From assembly GCA_963798705.1 (NCBI GenBank), contig CAWCTW010000003.1, positions 1 to 64,000 on the forward strand: a stretch of 64,000 nucleotides of DNA, given 5' to 3'. Made by a program: the position numbers and the translations under genes. Shown here one piece after another: positions 35,664-43,874 of the stretch. The stretch is from AC-56 sp963798705. GTDB taxonomy: Bacteria; Actinomycetota; Thermoleophilia; Solirubrobacterales; 70-9. The notes beneath the pieces are model-generated. The model saw only the letters and a list, made by a program, of their open reading frames with translations. It did no database searches and was not told the origin of the DNA. Position 1 is the first letter of the stretch. Each line of letters begins with the position of its first letter.

Positions 35664-36143
35664 GTGATCCTCGCCGACGCCATTCGCCCGGGGCTGCGCG
35701 TCGTCTTCTGCGGAACGGCGCTCGGAGCGGTGTCAGCGCGCAAGCGCGCCTACTACGCGGGGCCGGGCAATGCCTTCTGGCGAACGCTCCACGAGGTCGG
35801 CCTCACGCCCCGCCGCCTGGAGCCCGCACGGTACGCCGAGCTCCTGGACGACGGGATCGGCTTGACCGACATCTGCAAGACGAGGTCGGGCTCCGACCAG
35901 GAGGTGGGGCGCGACGGCTTCGACGTCGAGCGCCTGGTCGCCCTGCTCGAGCGAAACCGGCCCGGATGGATCGCCTTCAACGGCAAGAGCTCGGCGAGCG
36001 GCGCCCTAGGCCATCCGGTCGGCTACGGGCCGCAGGAGGAGCGGGTCGCGGGCGTGCCGGCGTTCGTGCTGCCATCCACCTCAGGGGCGGCGCGCCGCTA
36101 CTGGGACGTCTCGCACTGGGAGGAGCTTGCCGCGGTCGTCTGA
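35664..36143 (+). CDS. mug: Mismatch-specific uracil/thymine-DNA glycosylase (Mug family)
   Basis: 159 residues: LRVVFCGTALGAVSARKRAY YAGPGNAFWRTLHEVGLTP, GIGLTDICKTRSGSDQE, IAFNGKSSAS and VLPSTSGAARRYWDVSHWEE L. The GPGNAFW motif holds the catalytic Asn of Mug. It excises uracil or ethenocytosine opposite guanine. GTG 35664 is the start. It is a stand-alone gene after the sigma factor. Confidence 0.88.
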   Translation: MILADAIRPGLRVVFCGTALGAVSARKRAYYAGPGNAFWRTLHEVGLTPRRLEPARYAELLDDGIGLTDICKTRSGSDQEVGRDGFDVERLVALLERNRPGWIAFNGKSSASGALGHPVGYGPQEERVAGVPAFVLPSTSGAARRYWDVSHWEELAAVV

Positions 36144-36156
36144 GGACCGGTAACCC

Positions 36157-36672
36157 TCAGCTCGTCGGCGCTGTTCTGGCCGGCTCCGGGGTCGCCGTGC
36201 CGTTGCGGCCGTTTCGCTCCAGGAGCCCCTCGATGCTGCGGGAGAGCTCGGCGAGCTCCTCCACCGCGCGGTCGCGCTTCTCGGCCATCTCCTGCACCTG
36301 AGCCTCCAGGCTGCGGATGCGGGTCTCGGCTCCGGCGAGCGTTCCCTGCGCCTCGTCGGCCGCGGCCTCGCGCAACCGGTCGGCGTCGCGGTCGGCGGCT
36401 CCGCGCACACCCTGGGCCTCCTGCTTTGCCTCTTCGAGTCGGTCGTCGGCCTGGGAGCGGGAGCGGCGGGTGATCTCCTCGGCCTCCTGCCTGGCCTCGG
36501 CGATCACGGACCGGCGCTCGTCCTGCACCTGCTCGAGGGCGGCCTTGATCGCGTACTCGGGGGCGGCGGTGATCTGGAGCTCCGCCAGCAGGGTGTTGAC
36601 GCGGCTCATGTAGCGGTGGACCTCGTCGCGGTCGTAGCCGCGGATCGCGGTCGAGAAGCGCACGTTCTGCAT
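36157..36672 (-). CDS. DivIVA-like coiled-coil protein
   Basis: 171 residues from ATG 36672. The N-terminal DivIVA-type motif is VRFSTAIRGYDRDEVHRYMS RVNTLL (RGYDxxEVxxYL pattern). Then comes a long coiled coil (about 45-150; EQVQDERRSVIAEARQEAEE ITRRSRSQADDRLEEAKQEA) and an acidic/hydrophilic end. DivIVA proteins sense negative membrane curvature and organise the poles or septum. The frame is open upstream to GTG 36762, so a longer version is possible. Confidence 0.75.
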   Translation of the reverse strand: MQNVRFSTAIRGYDRDEVHRYMSRVNTLLAELQITAAPEYAIKAALEQVQDERRSVIAEARQEAEEITRRSRSQADDRLEEAKQEAQGVRGAADRDADRLREAAADEAQGTLAGAETRIRSLEAQVQEMAEKRDRAVEELAELSRSIEGLLERNGRNGTATPEPARTAPTS

Positions 36673-36789
36673 CGCCGCGACCTCGCGGTCGGGCACACGG
36701 GTGCGGATTCGGGCGCGCGGCGACGCGCCTTGCCCTTGCCTCCTCGCCTCTATGCCGCGCACGGTAGCGAAGCTCGGGCCGTCGAGGCA

Positions 36790-37749
36790 CTAGGCCGAGG
36801 CCCTTCGGGCGGCGTTCTGCTCGCCGGGCCGGACCACGTCCCACGCCAGCCCGGCCTTCTCCAGGGCGCGGATCACGAGGCCGCCCAGGTCGAGCTGCCA
36901 CAGGCGGTGGCCGTGCATCGCCGAGCGGGGGTAGGCGTGGTGGTTGTTGTGCCAGGACTCGCCGAAGGTCGGGAGGGCGAGCCAGGCCAGGTTGCGGGAC
37001 TCGTCGGTGGTCGGGAACGGGCGGCGGCCGAAGAAGTGGCACAGCGAGTTGATCGAGTAGGTCATGTGGTGGAGCACGAAGATGCGCACCGCGCCACCCC
37101 ATAGCAGCGCGGTCAGCGCGGCGTCGATCGTCCCGCCCACGAGCCAGCCGAAGGCGAAGGGGAGCGCGAGGCCCACGGCCACCCAGACGATGAAGGTGCG
37201 GTCGATCGCGCGCAGCAGCGGGTCGGCGAGCAGGTCGCGGGCGAAGCGGCGCGGGGCGGCGCGCTGCCCGTAGGCGAGCAGCCAGCCGAAGTGGGCGTGG
37301 GCGAGGCCGCGGACCGCTCCCAATATCCCGTCGCCGTGATCCGTATGGGGGCTGTGGGGGTCGCCGTCGCGGTCGGCGAACGCGTGGTGCTTGCGGTGGT
37401 TGGAGGCCCAGGCGATCACCGATCCCTCGACCGCCATCGACCCCATGACCGCAAAGGTCCCGCGCACCAACGCGTTCGTGCGGAAGCTCCGGTGGGTGAA
37501 CAGACGGTGGTAGCCGACGGTGACGCCCACGAGCGTCACCACGTAGAGGAAGCCGAATGCGACCAGGTCGAACCACGACAGGACCCCGTTCCACGCCTGC
37601 CAGGCGGCGACGCCCACGCCGAGGAACGGCAGAACCGTGAAGAGGACGATCGCGGTCTTGGTGACGCCCTCGTGCCCCACGTCCTCGACGACGTCCGGGG
37701 TTGGGCGGGCGCCCGGCTGCGGTGTCGAGGTGGTGTCGAAGGTCGCCAT
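36790..37749 (-). CDS. Acyl-CoA (delta-9 type) fatty acid desaturase
   Basis: 319 residues with four membrane helices and the three histidine boxes of integral di-iron desaturases: HRLFTH (81-86), HRKHH (118-122) and HNNHH (267-271). It introduces a cis double bond into saturated acyl chains to adjust membrane fluidity. There is no fused cytochrome b5. Electron donors (ferredoxin or flavin reductase) are not encoded nearby. Confidence 0.9.
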   Translation of the reverse strand: MATFDTTSTPQPGARPTPDVVEDVGHEGVTKTAIVLFTVLPFLGVGVAAWQAWNGVLSWFDLVAFGFLYVVTLVGVTVGYHRLFTHRSFRTNALVRGTFAVMGSMAVEGSVIAWASNHRKHHAFADRDGDPHSPHTDHGDGILGAVRGLAHAHFGWLLAYGQRAAPRRFARDLLADPLLRAIDRTFIVWVAVGLALPFAFGWLVGGTIDAALTALLWGGAVRIFVLHHMTYSINSLCHFFGRRPFPTTDESRNLAWLALPTFGESWHNNHHAYPRSAMHGHRLWQLDLGGLVIRALEKAGLAWDVVRPGEQNAARRASA

Positions 37750-37875
37750 CGGTTCCGGTTGTGGTGGATCCGTCCCGGGGCTGTGGGTCGCGACGTCCGT
37801 GGCGCTGGCCCAATCGTTGCAGGCGCGGCTCCCCGCGTTGCCGGTTAGGAGCCTGACCCACGTGGGGGTGGGGGC

Positions 37876-37913
37876 GGGATCCCCCCGCGGGGACGGGATC
37901 CCCCCGCGGGGAC
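37876..37913. repeat. Perfect tandem repeat, 2 x 19 bp
   Basis: Two adjacent exact copies of GGGATCCCCCCGCGGGGAC, each with an internal palindrome CCCCGCGGGG. They lie between divergent/convergent small genes and the desaturase leader. Confidence 0.75.
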
Positions 37914-37941
37914 GGTACGGGCACCCGCAGGCGATGCTGCC

Positions 37942-38178
37942 TCAGTCCCCGCGCCGCTGCTCCTCGGGGCTGATGATCGTCTCGTCGTGGGCGTGCCGCC
38001 GGTCCTCCTCGGCGAAGAGCTCGTCCAGCTCGTCGAGGTCGGCGTCGATCGATTCCGCCCTTCTCAGGGCCATCCGGATCTCGCCTCGCGAATGCTCGCC
38101 CTCGGACTGCAGGACACGCAGGATCTCCGTCGCCGAGAGGCCCTCGTCGATCATCCGCTCTATTCGCTCGACCAGCAT
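37942..38178 (-). CDS. Hypothetical small helical protein
   Basis: 78 residues: MLVERIERMIDEGLSATEIL, then EGEHSRGEIRMALRRAESID and a highly acidic C-terminus with DETIISPEEQRRGD. The first 40 residues look like a small helix-turn-helix (GLSATEILRVLQSEG), possibly a protein-interaction motif rather than DNA-binding. It is divergent from the phosphoketolase gene. No recognised family. Confidence 0.55.
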   Translation of the reverse strand: MLVERIERMIDEGLSATEILRVLQSEGEHSRGEIRMALRRAESIDADLDELDELFAEEDRRHAHDETIISPEEQRRGD

Positions 38179-38262
38179 TCGATTCGCTCGCGGCCTCCGT
38201 CACCCGATTGCGGGAACATGACGGACGGCGCGTAGTCGAGATCGTACGGAGGTAGCTGAGTG

Positions 38263-40689
38263 ATGCGCTCCCCCCACACCGAAACGCAGGCCGGGTCTGA
38301 TGCGGCGCTCCCAGCCTCGGAGCCTGAGCTCCAGCGGCTGGACGCCTACTGGCGGGCGGCGAACTACCTCTCGGTCGGCCAGATCTACCTGCTCGACAAC
38401 GCTCTGCTGCGTGAGCCGCTTCGCCTCGAGCACGTGAAGCCGCGGTTGCTGGGCCATTGGGGGACGACGCCCGGTCTCAACTTCGTCTACGCGCACATGA
38501 ACCGGGCGATCAGGGCCCACGACCTGAACGCGATCTTCGTCACCGGGCCCGGTCACGGCGGGCCGGGCGTGGTGGCGAACACCTATCTCGAGGGCACCTA
38601 CAGCGAGGTCTACCCGCACATTGGCCCCGACGAGGAGGGGATGGTGCGCCTGTTTCGCCAGTTCTCGTTTCCCGGGGGCATTCCCAGCCACGTCGCCCCG
38701 GAGACGCCGGGCTCGATCCACGAAGGCGGCGAGCTCGGCTACAGCCTGGTCCACGCCTTCGGGGCGGCCTTTGACAATCCCGACCTGTTGATCTGCTGCG
38801 TGGTGGGCGACGGCGAGGCCGAGACCGGCCCGCTGGCGGCGAGCTGGCACTCCAACAAGTTCCTGAACCCCGCGCGCGATGGCGCGGTCCTGCCGATCCT
38901 TCACCTGAACGGCTACAAGATCGCCAACCCGACGGTGCTTGCGCGGATCCCACGGGACGAGCTCCGCGCGCTGATGCAGGGCTACGGCTATGAGCCGCGC
39001 TTCGTGGAGGGAAGCGACCCGATGGAGATGCATGCCCTGATGGCACAGACGCTGGACGAGGTCGTCGCCGAGATCGGATCCATCCAGGAGCGCGCGCGGA
39101 GCGGGGGAGACGGCGAGCGCCCGCGCTGGCCGATGATCGTTCTCGCCACGCCGAAGGGCTGGACCGGCCCGAAGGAGGTCGACGGAAAGCCCGCCGAGGG
39201 CTCGTTCCGCTCCCACCAGGTGCCGCTCGCCAACCTGGCCGACAACCCGGAGCACCTCTCGCAGCTCGAGGCCTGGATGAGGAGCTACCGGCCCGAGGAG
39301 CTCTTCGACGAAGGCGGCGCGCTGCGCGACGAGCTGGCGGAGCTCGCGCCCGAGGCCGAGCGGCGAATGGGCGCCAACCCGCACGCCAACGGCGGGATGC
39401 TGACGCGCGAGCTCGACCTGCCGGACTTTCGCGACTACGCCGTGGACGTGCCCGCGCCGGGCGAGACGACGACCGAGGCAACGCGGGTGCTCGGCGCCTT
39501 CCTTCGGGACGTGGTCGGCGCCAACCCGGACAACTTTCGGATCATGGGGCCCGACGAAACCGCCTCGAACCGGCTGGGAGCCGTGTTCGAGGCGACGGAC
39601 CGCGCCTGGGATGCCGAGCGCCTGCCGACCGACGACCACCTGGCGCCCGACGGGCGCGTGATGGAGGTGCTGAGCGAGCACCTGTGCCAGGGATGGCTCG
39701 AGGGATACCTGCTGACCGGACGCCACGGGCTCTTCAACTGCTACGAGGCCTTCATCCACATCATCGACTCGATGTTCAACCAGCACGCGAAGTGGCTCAA
39801 GGTGACCCGCCAGATCCCGTGGCGGCAGCCGATCCCCTCGTTCAACTACCTGCTGAGCTCGCACGTGTGGCGCCAGGACCACAACGGGTTCTCGCACCAG
39901 GACCCCGGGTTCGTCGACCACGTCATCAACAAGAAGGCCGAGATCATCCGCGTCTATCTGCCGCCGGACGCCAACTGCCTGCTCTCGGTGGCCGACCACT
40001 GCCTGCGCAGCCGCCACTACGTGAACGTGATCGTCGCCGGCAAGCAGCCCTCGCTGGACTACCTGACGATGGACGAGGCGATCGCCCACTGCACGCGGGG
40101 GATCGGGATCTGGGAGTGGGCGTCGAACGGCAACGGCGAGCCTGACGTCGTCCTCGCCTGCGCCGGCGACATCCCCACCCTGGAGACGCTCGCCGCCGCG
40201 GCGATGCTGCGCCGCGAGCTGCCCGACCTCTCGGTGCGGGTGGTGAACGTGGTCGACCTGATGCGCCTGCAGCCCCCCTCCGAGCACCCACACGGGATGG
40301 CCGACGTGGAGTTCGACGCCCTGTTCACCGACGACCGGCCGGTGATCTTCGCCTACCACGGCTATCCGTGGCTGATCCATCGCCTGAGCTACAGGCGCAC
40401 CAACCACCGGAACTTCCACGTGCGCGGCTACGTGGAGGAGGGCACGACCACGACGCCCTTCGACATGGTCATGCTGAACGAGCTCGACCGATTCCATCTG
40501 GTGATGGACGTGATCGATCGCGTTCCAGGCCTGGGCGAGCAGGCAGCGGGGCTGCGCCAGCGGATGGTCGACGAGCGGTTGCGCCACCGCGCCTACACCC
40601 GGCAGGTCGGCGACGATTCCTCCGACGTGCGCGACTGGACCTGGCGGGGTGGAGCCGACGGCGGTCCCGAGCGCGGCGTGCCCGCCTGA
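38263..40689 (+). CDS. xfp: D-xylulose 5-phosphate/D-fructose 6-phosphate phosphoketolase
   Basis: 808 residues, normal length for phosphoketolase. Typical stretches: YWRAANYLSVGQIYLLDN, GHWGTTPGLNFVYAHMNRAI, TGPGHGGPGVVANTYLEGTY SEVYP, the ThDP motif GDGEAETGPLAASWHSNKFL (182-201) and ESIHEGGELGYS-like turns. It cleaves xylulose 5-phosphate (or fructose 6-phosphate) to acetyl phosphate plus an aldose phosphate. ATG 38263 or the adjacent GTG 38260 follows GGAGG. The acetate kinase gene begins one base after its stop. Confidence 0.94.
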   Translation: MRSPHTETQAGSDAALPASEPELQRLDAYWRAANYLSVGQIYLLDNALLREPLRLEHVKPRLLGHWGTTPGLNFVYAHMNRAIRAHDLNAIFVTGPGHGGPGVVANTYLEGTYSEVYPHIGPDEEGMVRLFRQFSFPGGIPSHVAPETPGSIHEGGELGYSLVHAFGAAFDNPDLLICCVVGDGEAETGPLAASWHSNKFLNPARDGAVLPILHLNGYKIANPTVLARIPRDELRALMQGYGYEPRFVEGSDPMEMHALMAQTLDEVVAEIGSIQERARSGGDGERPRWPMIVLATPKGWTGPKEVDGKPAEGSFRSHQVPLANLADNPEHLSQLEAWMRSYRPEELFDEGGALRDELAELAPEAERRMGANPHANGGMLTRELDLPDFRDYAVDVPAPGETTTEATRVLGAFLRDVVGANPDNFRIMGPDETASNRLGAVFEATDRAWDAERLPTDDHLAPDGRVMEVLSEHLCQGWLEGYLLTGRHGLFNCYEAFIHIIDSMFNQHAKWLKVTRQIPWRQPIPSFNYLLSSHVWRQDHNGFSHQDPGFVDHVINKKAEIIRVYLPPDANCLLSVADHCLRSRHYVNVIVAGKQPSLDYLTMDEAIAHCTRGIGIWEWASNGNGEPDVVLACAGDIPTLETLAAAAMLRRELPDLSVRVVNVVDLMRLQPPSEHPHGMADVEFDALFTDDRPVIFAYHGYPWLIHRLSYRRTNHRNFHVRGYVEEGTTTTPFDMVMLNELDRFHLVMDVIDRVPGLGEQAAGLRQRMVDERLRHRAYTRQVGDDSSDVRDWTWRGGADGGPERGVPA

Positions 40690-40690
40690 C

Positions 40691-41785
40691 TTGCGCGTCC
40701 TCGCCGTCAACGCCGGCTCGAGCAGCCTGAAGCTGCGCGTCCTCGACAGCGAGGACTCGGTCGTCGGCTCGCTGGACGTCGCACTGCGAGGCGGCGAGCT
40801 CGAGCCGGAGATCGTTCGCGACGCCGTCGGCGAGCTGGCCCCGCCCGACGCGGTCGGGCACCGCATCGTCCACGGCGGCACGAGCTTTCGCGATCCCGTG
40901 CGGATCGACGCCGAGGTAGAGCGGGCGCTGCGCGACCTGACCGAGCTGGCGCCGCTCCACCAGCCGAAGTCACTCGCCGCGCTCGACGCGGTCGGCCGTG
41001 CCCTGCCCGACGTGCCCGCGGTCGCCTGCTTCGACACCGCGTTCCACGCCACCATGCCCGAGGCCGCCACGACCTACGCGTTGCCGCAGGGCTGGCGGGA
41101 GCGCTACGGCGTGCGGCGCTACGGGTTCCATGGGCTCTCGCACGGCTACGCGGCACGGCGCGCCGCCGCCATCCTCCGCCGCGACGACCTCCGCCTGGTG
41201 AGTTGCCACCTGGGGGCCGGAGCCTCGCTCGCCGCGGTGCGCGACGGGCGCTGTCTCGACACCACGATGGGATTCACGCCCCTGGAGGGCCTGGTGATGG
41301 CGACCCGGTCGGGATCGGTCGACCCCGGGCTGCTCCTGTGGCTCCTGGAGCGGGAGGCGATGGACGAGCGCGCCCTCGCCGAGGCCCTCGAGCACGAGTC
41401 GGGCCTGCTGGGGCTGGCGGGCACCGCCGACATGCGGGAGGTTCTGAGTAGCGCTGCGGCGGGCGACGAGCGAGGGCGGCTGGCCTTCGACGTCTACATT
41501 CACCGCCTGCGCGGGATGATCGCCGCGATGGCGGTCGCCGCCGGAGGGATGGATGTTTTGGCCTTCACGGGCGGCGTCGGCGAGAGCTCCAGCGCGGTGC
41601 GCGCGGCGGCGGTCGAGGGTCTCTCCTTCCTGGGGATCGAGCTGGACGGCGGGCGCAACGAGAGCGTGCGGCCGGACGATCGCGTCGAGGCGGCCGAGTC
41701 CGCCGCCGCGGTGCTGGTGATCGCCGCGCGCGAGGACCTGGAGATCGCGCACCAGGTGCGCGGGTGCCTGCGATCGGGCCGCTGA
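40691..41785 (+). CDS. ackA: Acetate kinase
   Basis: 364 residues with RVLAVNAGSSSLKLRVLD at the start, HRIVHGGTSFRDPVRID, LAPLHQPKSLAAL, VACFDTAFHATMPEAATTYA LP, RYGFHGLSHGYAARRAA, HLGAGASLAAVRDGRCLDTT MGFTPLEGL and FTGGVGESSSAVRA. It converts acetyl phosphate plus ADP to acetate plus ATP. TTG 40691 is chosen since family proteins begin at this Arg-Val-Leu; a GTG at 40649 inside xfp is the alternative. It forms an operon with phosphoketolase. Confidence 0.93.
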   Translation: MRVLAVNAGSSSLKLRVLDSEDSVVGSLDVALRGGELEPEIVRDAVGELAPPDAVGHRIVHGGTSFRDPVRIDAEVERALRDLTELAPLHQPKSLAALDAVGRALPDVPAVACFDTAFHATMPEAATTYALPQGWRERYGVRRYGFHGLSHGYAARRAAAILRRDDLRLVSCHLGAGASLAAVRDGRCLDTTMGFTPLEGLVMATRSGSVDPGLLLWLLEREAMDERALAEALEHESGLLGLAGTADMREVLSSAAAGDERGRLAFDVYIHRLRGMIAAMAVAAGGMDVLAFTGGVGESSSAVRAAAVEGLSFLGIELDGGRNESVRPDDRVEAAESAAAVLVIAAREDLEIAHQVRGCLRSGR

Positions 41786-41885
41786 TCGCCGCAAACGCGG
41801 GCACGGCGAGCTGACCTGCCGGCACCCACGCGGTGATCGCGCCCGACCCGTTCGTCGCGCGCTCGAGATCGCTACAAATGAGGGA

Positions 41886-42908
41886 ATGGAAACGGCGAGC
41901 CAGGCCGACGGGGCAACGCGTCTGTACGCGGCGACCGGCGACGAGGTTGCGCGGCTCACCGAGGGCAGCGGCCGTTGGACGGTCGAGCTCTCGCTTCGGG
42001 GCGCCGGCGCCCAGTGCCTCGCGGTCGATCCCCGCGATCCGGACACGGTCTACGCCGGCCTGCGCGAGGCCGGGGTGCGGCGCACGTCCGATGGCGGCCA
42101 AACCTGGTCCGACTGCGATTTGCCCGAGCCTGGCGTCTTCTCGCTGGCCGTGAGCGCGGCCGACGGCGCGGTCTATGCCGGCACCGAGCCGAGCAGGCTC
42201 TTTCGCAGTGGCGACGGCGGCAGGACCTGGCGGGAGCTGGAGGCGCTGCTCGAGCTGCCCTCGCGGCCCACGTGGAGGTTTCCGCCGCGGCCGTGGACCT
42301 CGCACGTGCGCTCGATCGCGCCGAGCCCACACGATCCCGAGACGCTCCTCGTCGGCATCGAGCTGGGGGGACTGATGCGCTCGACCGACGGCGGCCGCAG
42401 CTGGCAGGACCACCGGCCCGGCGCCCAGCGCGACGTCCACTGGCTCGCCTGGCACCCGCGCGCCGAGGCCCGGGCGTATGAGGCCGGGGGCGGCGGGGCC
42501 GCTTTCAGCGCGGATGGCGGCGAGACCTGGCGGGCGGCGGACCAGGGCCGCGACCGCAACTACACCTGGGCGGTGGCGGTCGACCCCGCCGATCCCGACC
42601 TGTGGTACGTCTCCGCCAGCACCGGCCCATTCGCGGCCCACGGCGGCGACGATCCCGAGGCGCGCATCTACCGGCGGCGCGACGGCGAGTGGCACGCGCT
42701 CGCGGGTGGGCTCCCGGAGCCATTGCCGGCGATGCCGTACGCGCTCGTGGCCACGGCGGGCCGCCTGTTCGCCGGCCTTGCCGACGGGCAGCTCTGGGAG
42801 AGCAGGGACCGGGGCGAGAGCTGGCGGGCCTGCGTGCTGGAAGGCGATGCGCTGACCGACCTCCGCGCTCTTTCGCTCGCGGCCGCGGGGCGATACGACG
42901 GCGCGTAG
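41886..42908 (+). CDS. BNR/Asp-box repeat beta-propeller protein
   Basis: 340 residues with at least five Asp-boxes (S/T-x-D-G-G-x-T-W): TSDGGQTWSD, SGDGGRTWRE, STDGGRSWQD, SADGGETWRA and SRDRGESWRA. This is a sortilin/photosynthesis-system-II-assembly-like six- to seven-bladed propeller. No signal peptide or sialidase catalytic residues, so not a glycosidase. It probably binds a ligand or a protein in the cytosol. Confidence 0.8.
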   Translation: METASQADGATRLYAATGDEVARLTEGSGRWTVELSLRGAGAQCLAVDPRDPDTVYAGLREAGVRRTSDGGQTWSDCDLPEPGVFSLAVSAADGAVYAGTEPSRLFRSGDGGRTWRELEALLELPSRPTWRFPPRPWTSHVRSIAPSPHDPETLLVGIELGGLMRSTDGGRSWQDHRPGAQRDVHWLAWHPRAEARAYEAGGGGAAFSADGGETWRAADQGRDRNYTWAVAVDPADPDLWYVSASTGPFAAHGGDDPEARIYRRRDGEWHALAGGLPEPLPAMPYALVATAGRLFAGLADGQLWESRDRGESWRACVLEGDALTDLRALSLAAAGRYDGA

Positions 42909-43022
42909 CCCGCGTTCACCGGGATTCGCAGAAGGCCCCCGCTCGTCCGCTCGTCCGGCGGGCCCGGGAGCGATCGCCCGATCGCGACGGCTGCCGTCGG
43001 GCGAACCGGCGAAGATGCAGCC

Positions 43023-43874
43023 TTGCGTGAGCACCGCTTCAGACGGGGCGCGGTCGCAGCCTTCGCCGCGTGCGTCATCACCGCGGGCGCCGGAGCGCTG
43101 GCCGGCTGCGGCGACCGCTCCACCTCGCCCGCGGCCGGAACGTTCACGCCGCGATCCCCCGGCATCCTGACCGTCGCAACCTCCGACGTGCCGGATCCGG
43201 GCTTCTGGGCCGGGACCCCACGCCAGCCGACCGGCGGTTTCGAGTACGAGCTTGCGAGGGCGCTGGCGGACCGCTTTGATCTGCGGTCGGTGCAGATCCG
43301 GATCGTGCGCTTCCATCGAATCGTCGCGGGGGACCTGGGCGGCGCCGACCTGGCGCTGGACCTGCTCACTCCGACCTCGCAGCGCGAGGAGAACCTCGAC
43401 TTCTCCACCCCATACCTCACCGAGGCTCCGACCGTCGTCGTGCGCAGCGGAACCTCCGTCCCCGATTTGGCGACCGCGCAGGAGCTGCGCTGGGGTGCGA
43501 TCGACGGGACGACGTTCGTCGACGACATCGAGACGTCGGTTGCGCCGGACGATCCCGTTCGAATCTTCGACCGCCAGCACGAGATGCTGGCCGCCCTCGA
43601 GCACGGACGGATCGACGCGGTGATGTTCGACCTCCCGCTGGCGGTAGCGATCGCCAACCAGTCGGACGGCAGGCTCGAGGCGGCGGCGCAGCTGCCGGAC
43701 AAGGAGACTCTCGCCGCCGCGCTGCCCAAGGGCTCCGACAACGTCATGGCGGTCGACTCGGCGATTCGCGCCTTCATCGCCGACGGCAGCGTCGGCAGCT
43801 GGCTCGATCGGTGGGTCGGGTCGGAGGCGGCGAACGCCGAAACCGAGATTCCGCTGCTCCGCACCACCCGCTGA
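43023..43874 (+). CDS. Extracellular solute-binding lipoprotein (amino-acid type)
   Basis: 283 residues from TTG 43023. A Sec/lipoprotein signal (basic MREHRFRRG, hydrophobic AVAAFAACVITAGAGA) ends in the lipobox LAGC with Cys29. The mature part is a periplasmic-binding type 2 fold: GILTVATSDVPDPGFWA, GGFEYELARALADRF, VRFHRIVAGDLGGADLALDL LTPTSQREENLDFSTPYLTE AP. No ABC permease is adjacent. Its stop overlaps the antiporter start, hinting at a sensor or partner role for that transporter. Confidence 0.82.
   Translation: MREHRFRRGAVAAFAACVITAGAGALAGCGDRSTSPAAGTFTPRSPGILTVATSDVPDPGFWAGTPRQPTGGFEYELARALADRFDLRSVQIRIVRFHRIVAGDLGGADLALDLLTPTSQREENLDFSTPYLTEAPTVVVRSGTSVPDLATAQELRWGAIDGTTFVDDIETSVAPDDPVRIFDRQHEMLAALEHGRIDAVMFDLPLAVAIANQSDGRLEAAAQLPDKETLAAALPKGSDNVMAVDSAIRAFIADGSVGSWLDRWVGSEAANAETEIPLLRTTR

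Noticed and set aside
36098..38203. A 701-codon minus-strand frame across the DivIVA-like and desaturase genes
   Set aside because: It overlaps two real genes in another frame, is extremely Arg/Pro-rich and has no domain.
38200..41070. A 956-codon open frame on the minus strand across phosphoketolase and acetate kinase
   Set aside because: Antisense shadow of two well-identified genes; low-complexity His/Arg/Val composition and no recognisable motif.
42909..43022. A promoter/riboswitch-like segment before the solute-binding protein
   Set aside because: Only 114 bases, no conserved riboswitch boxes, no clear -10 and -35 elements.
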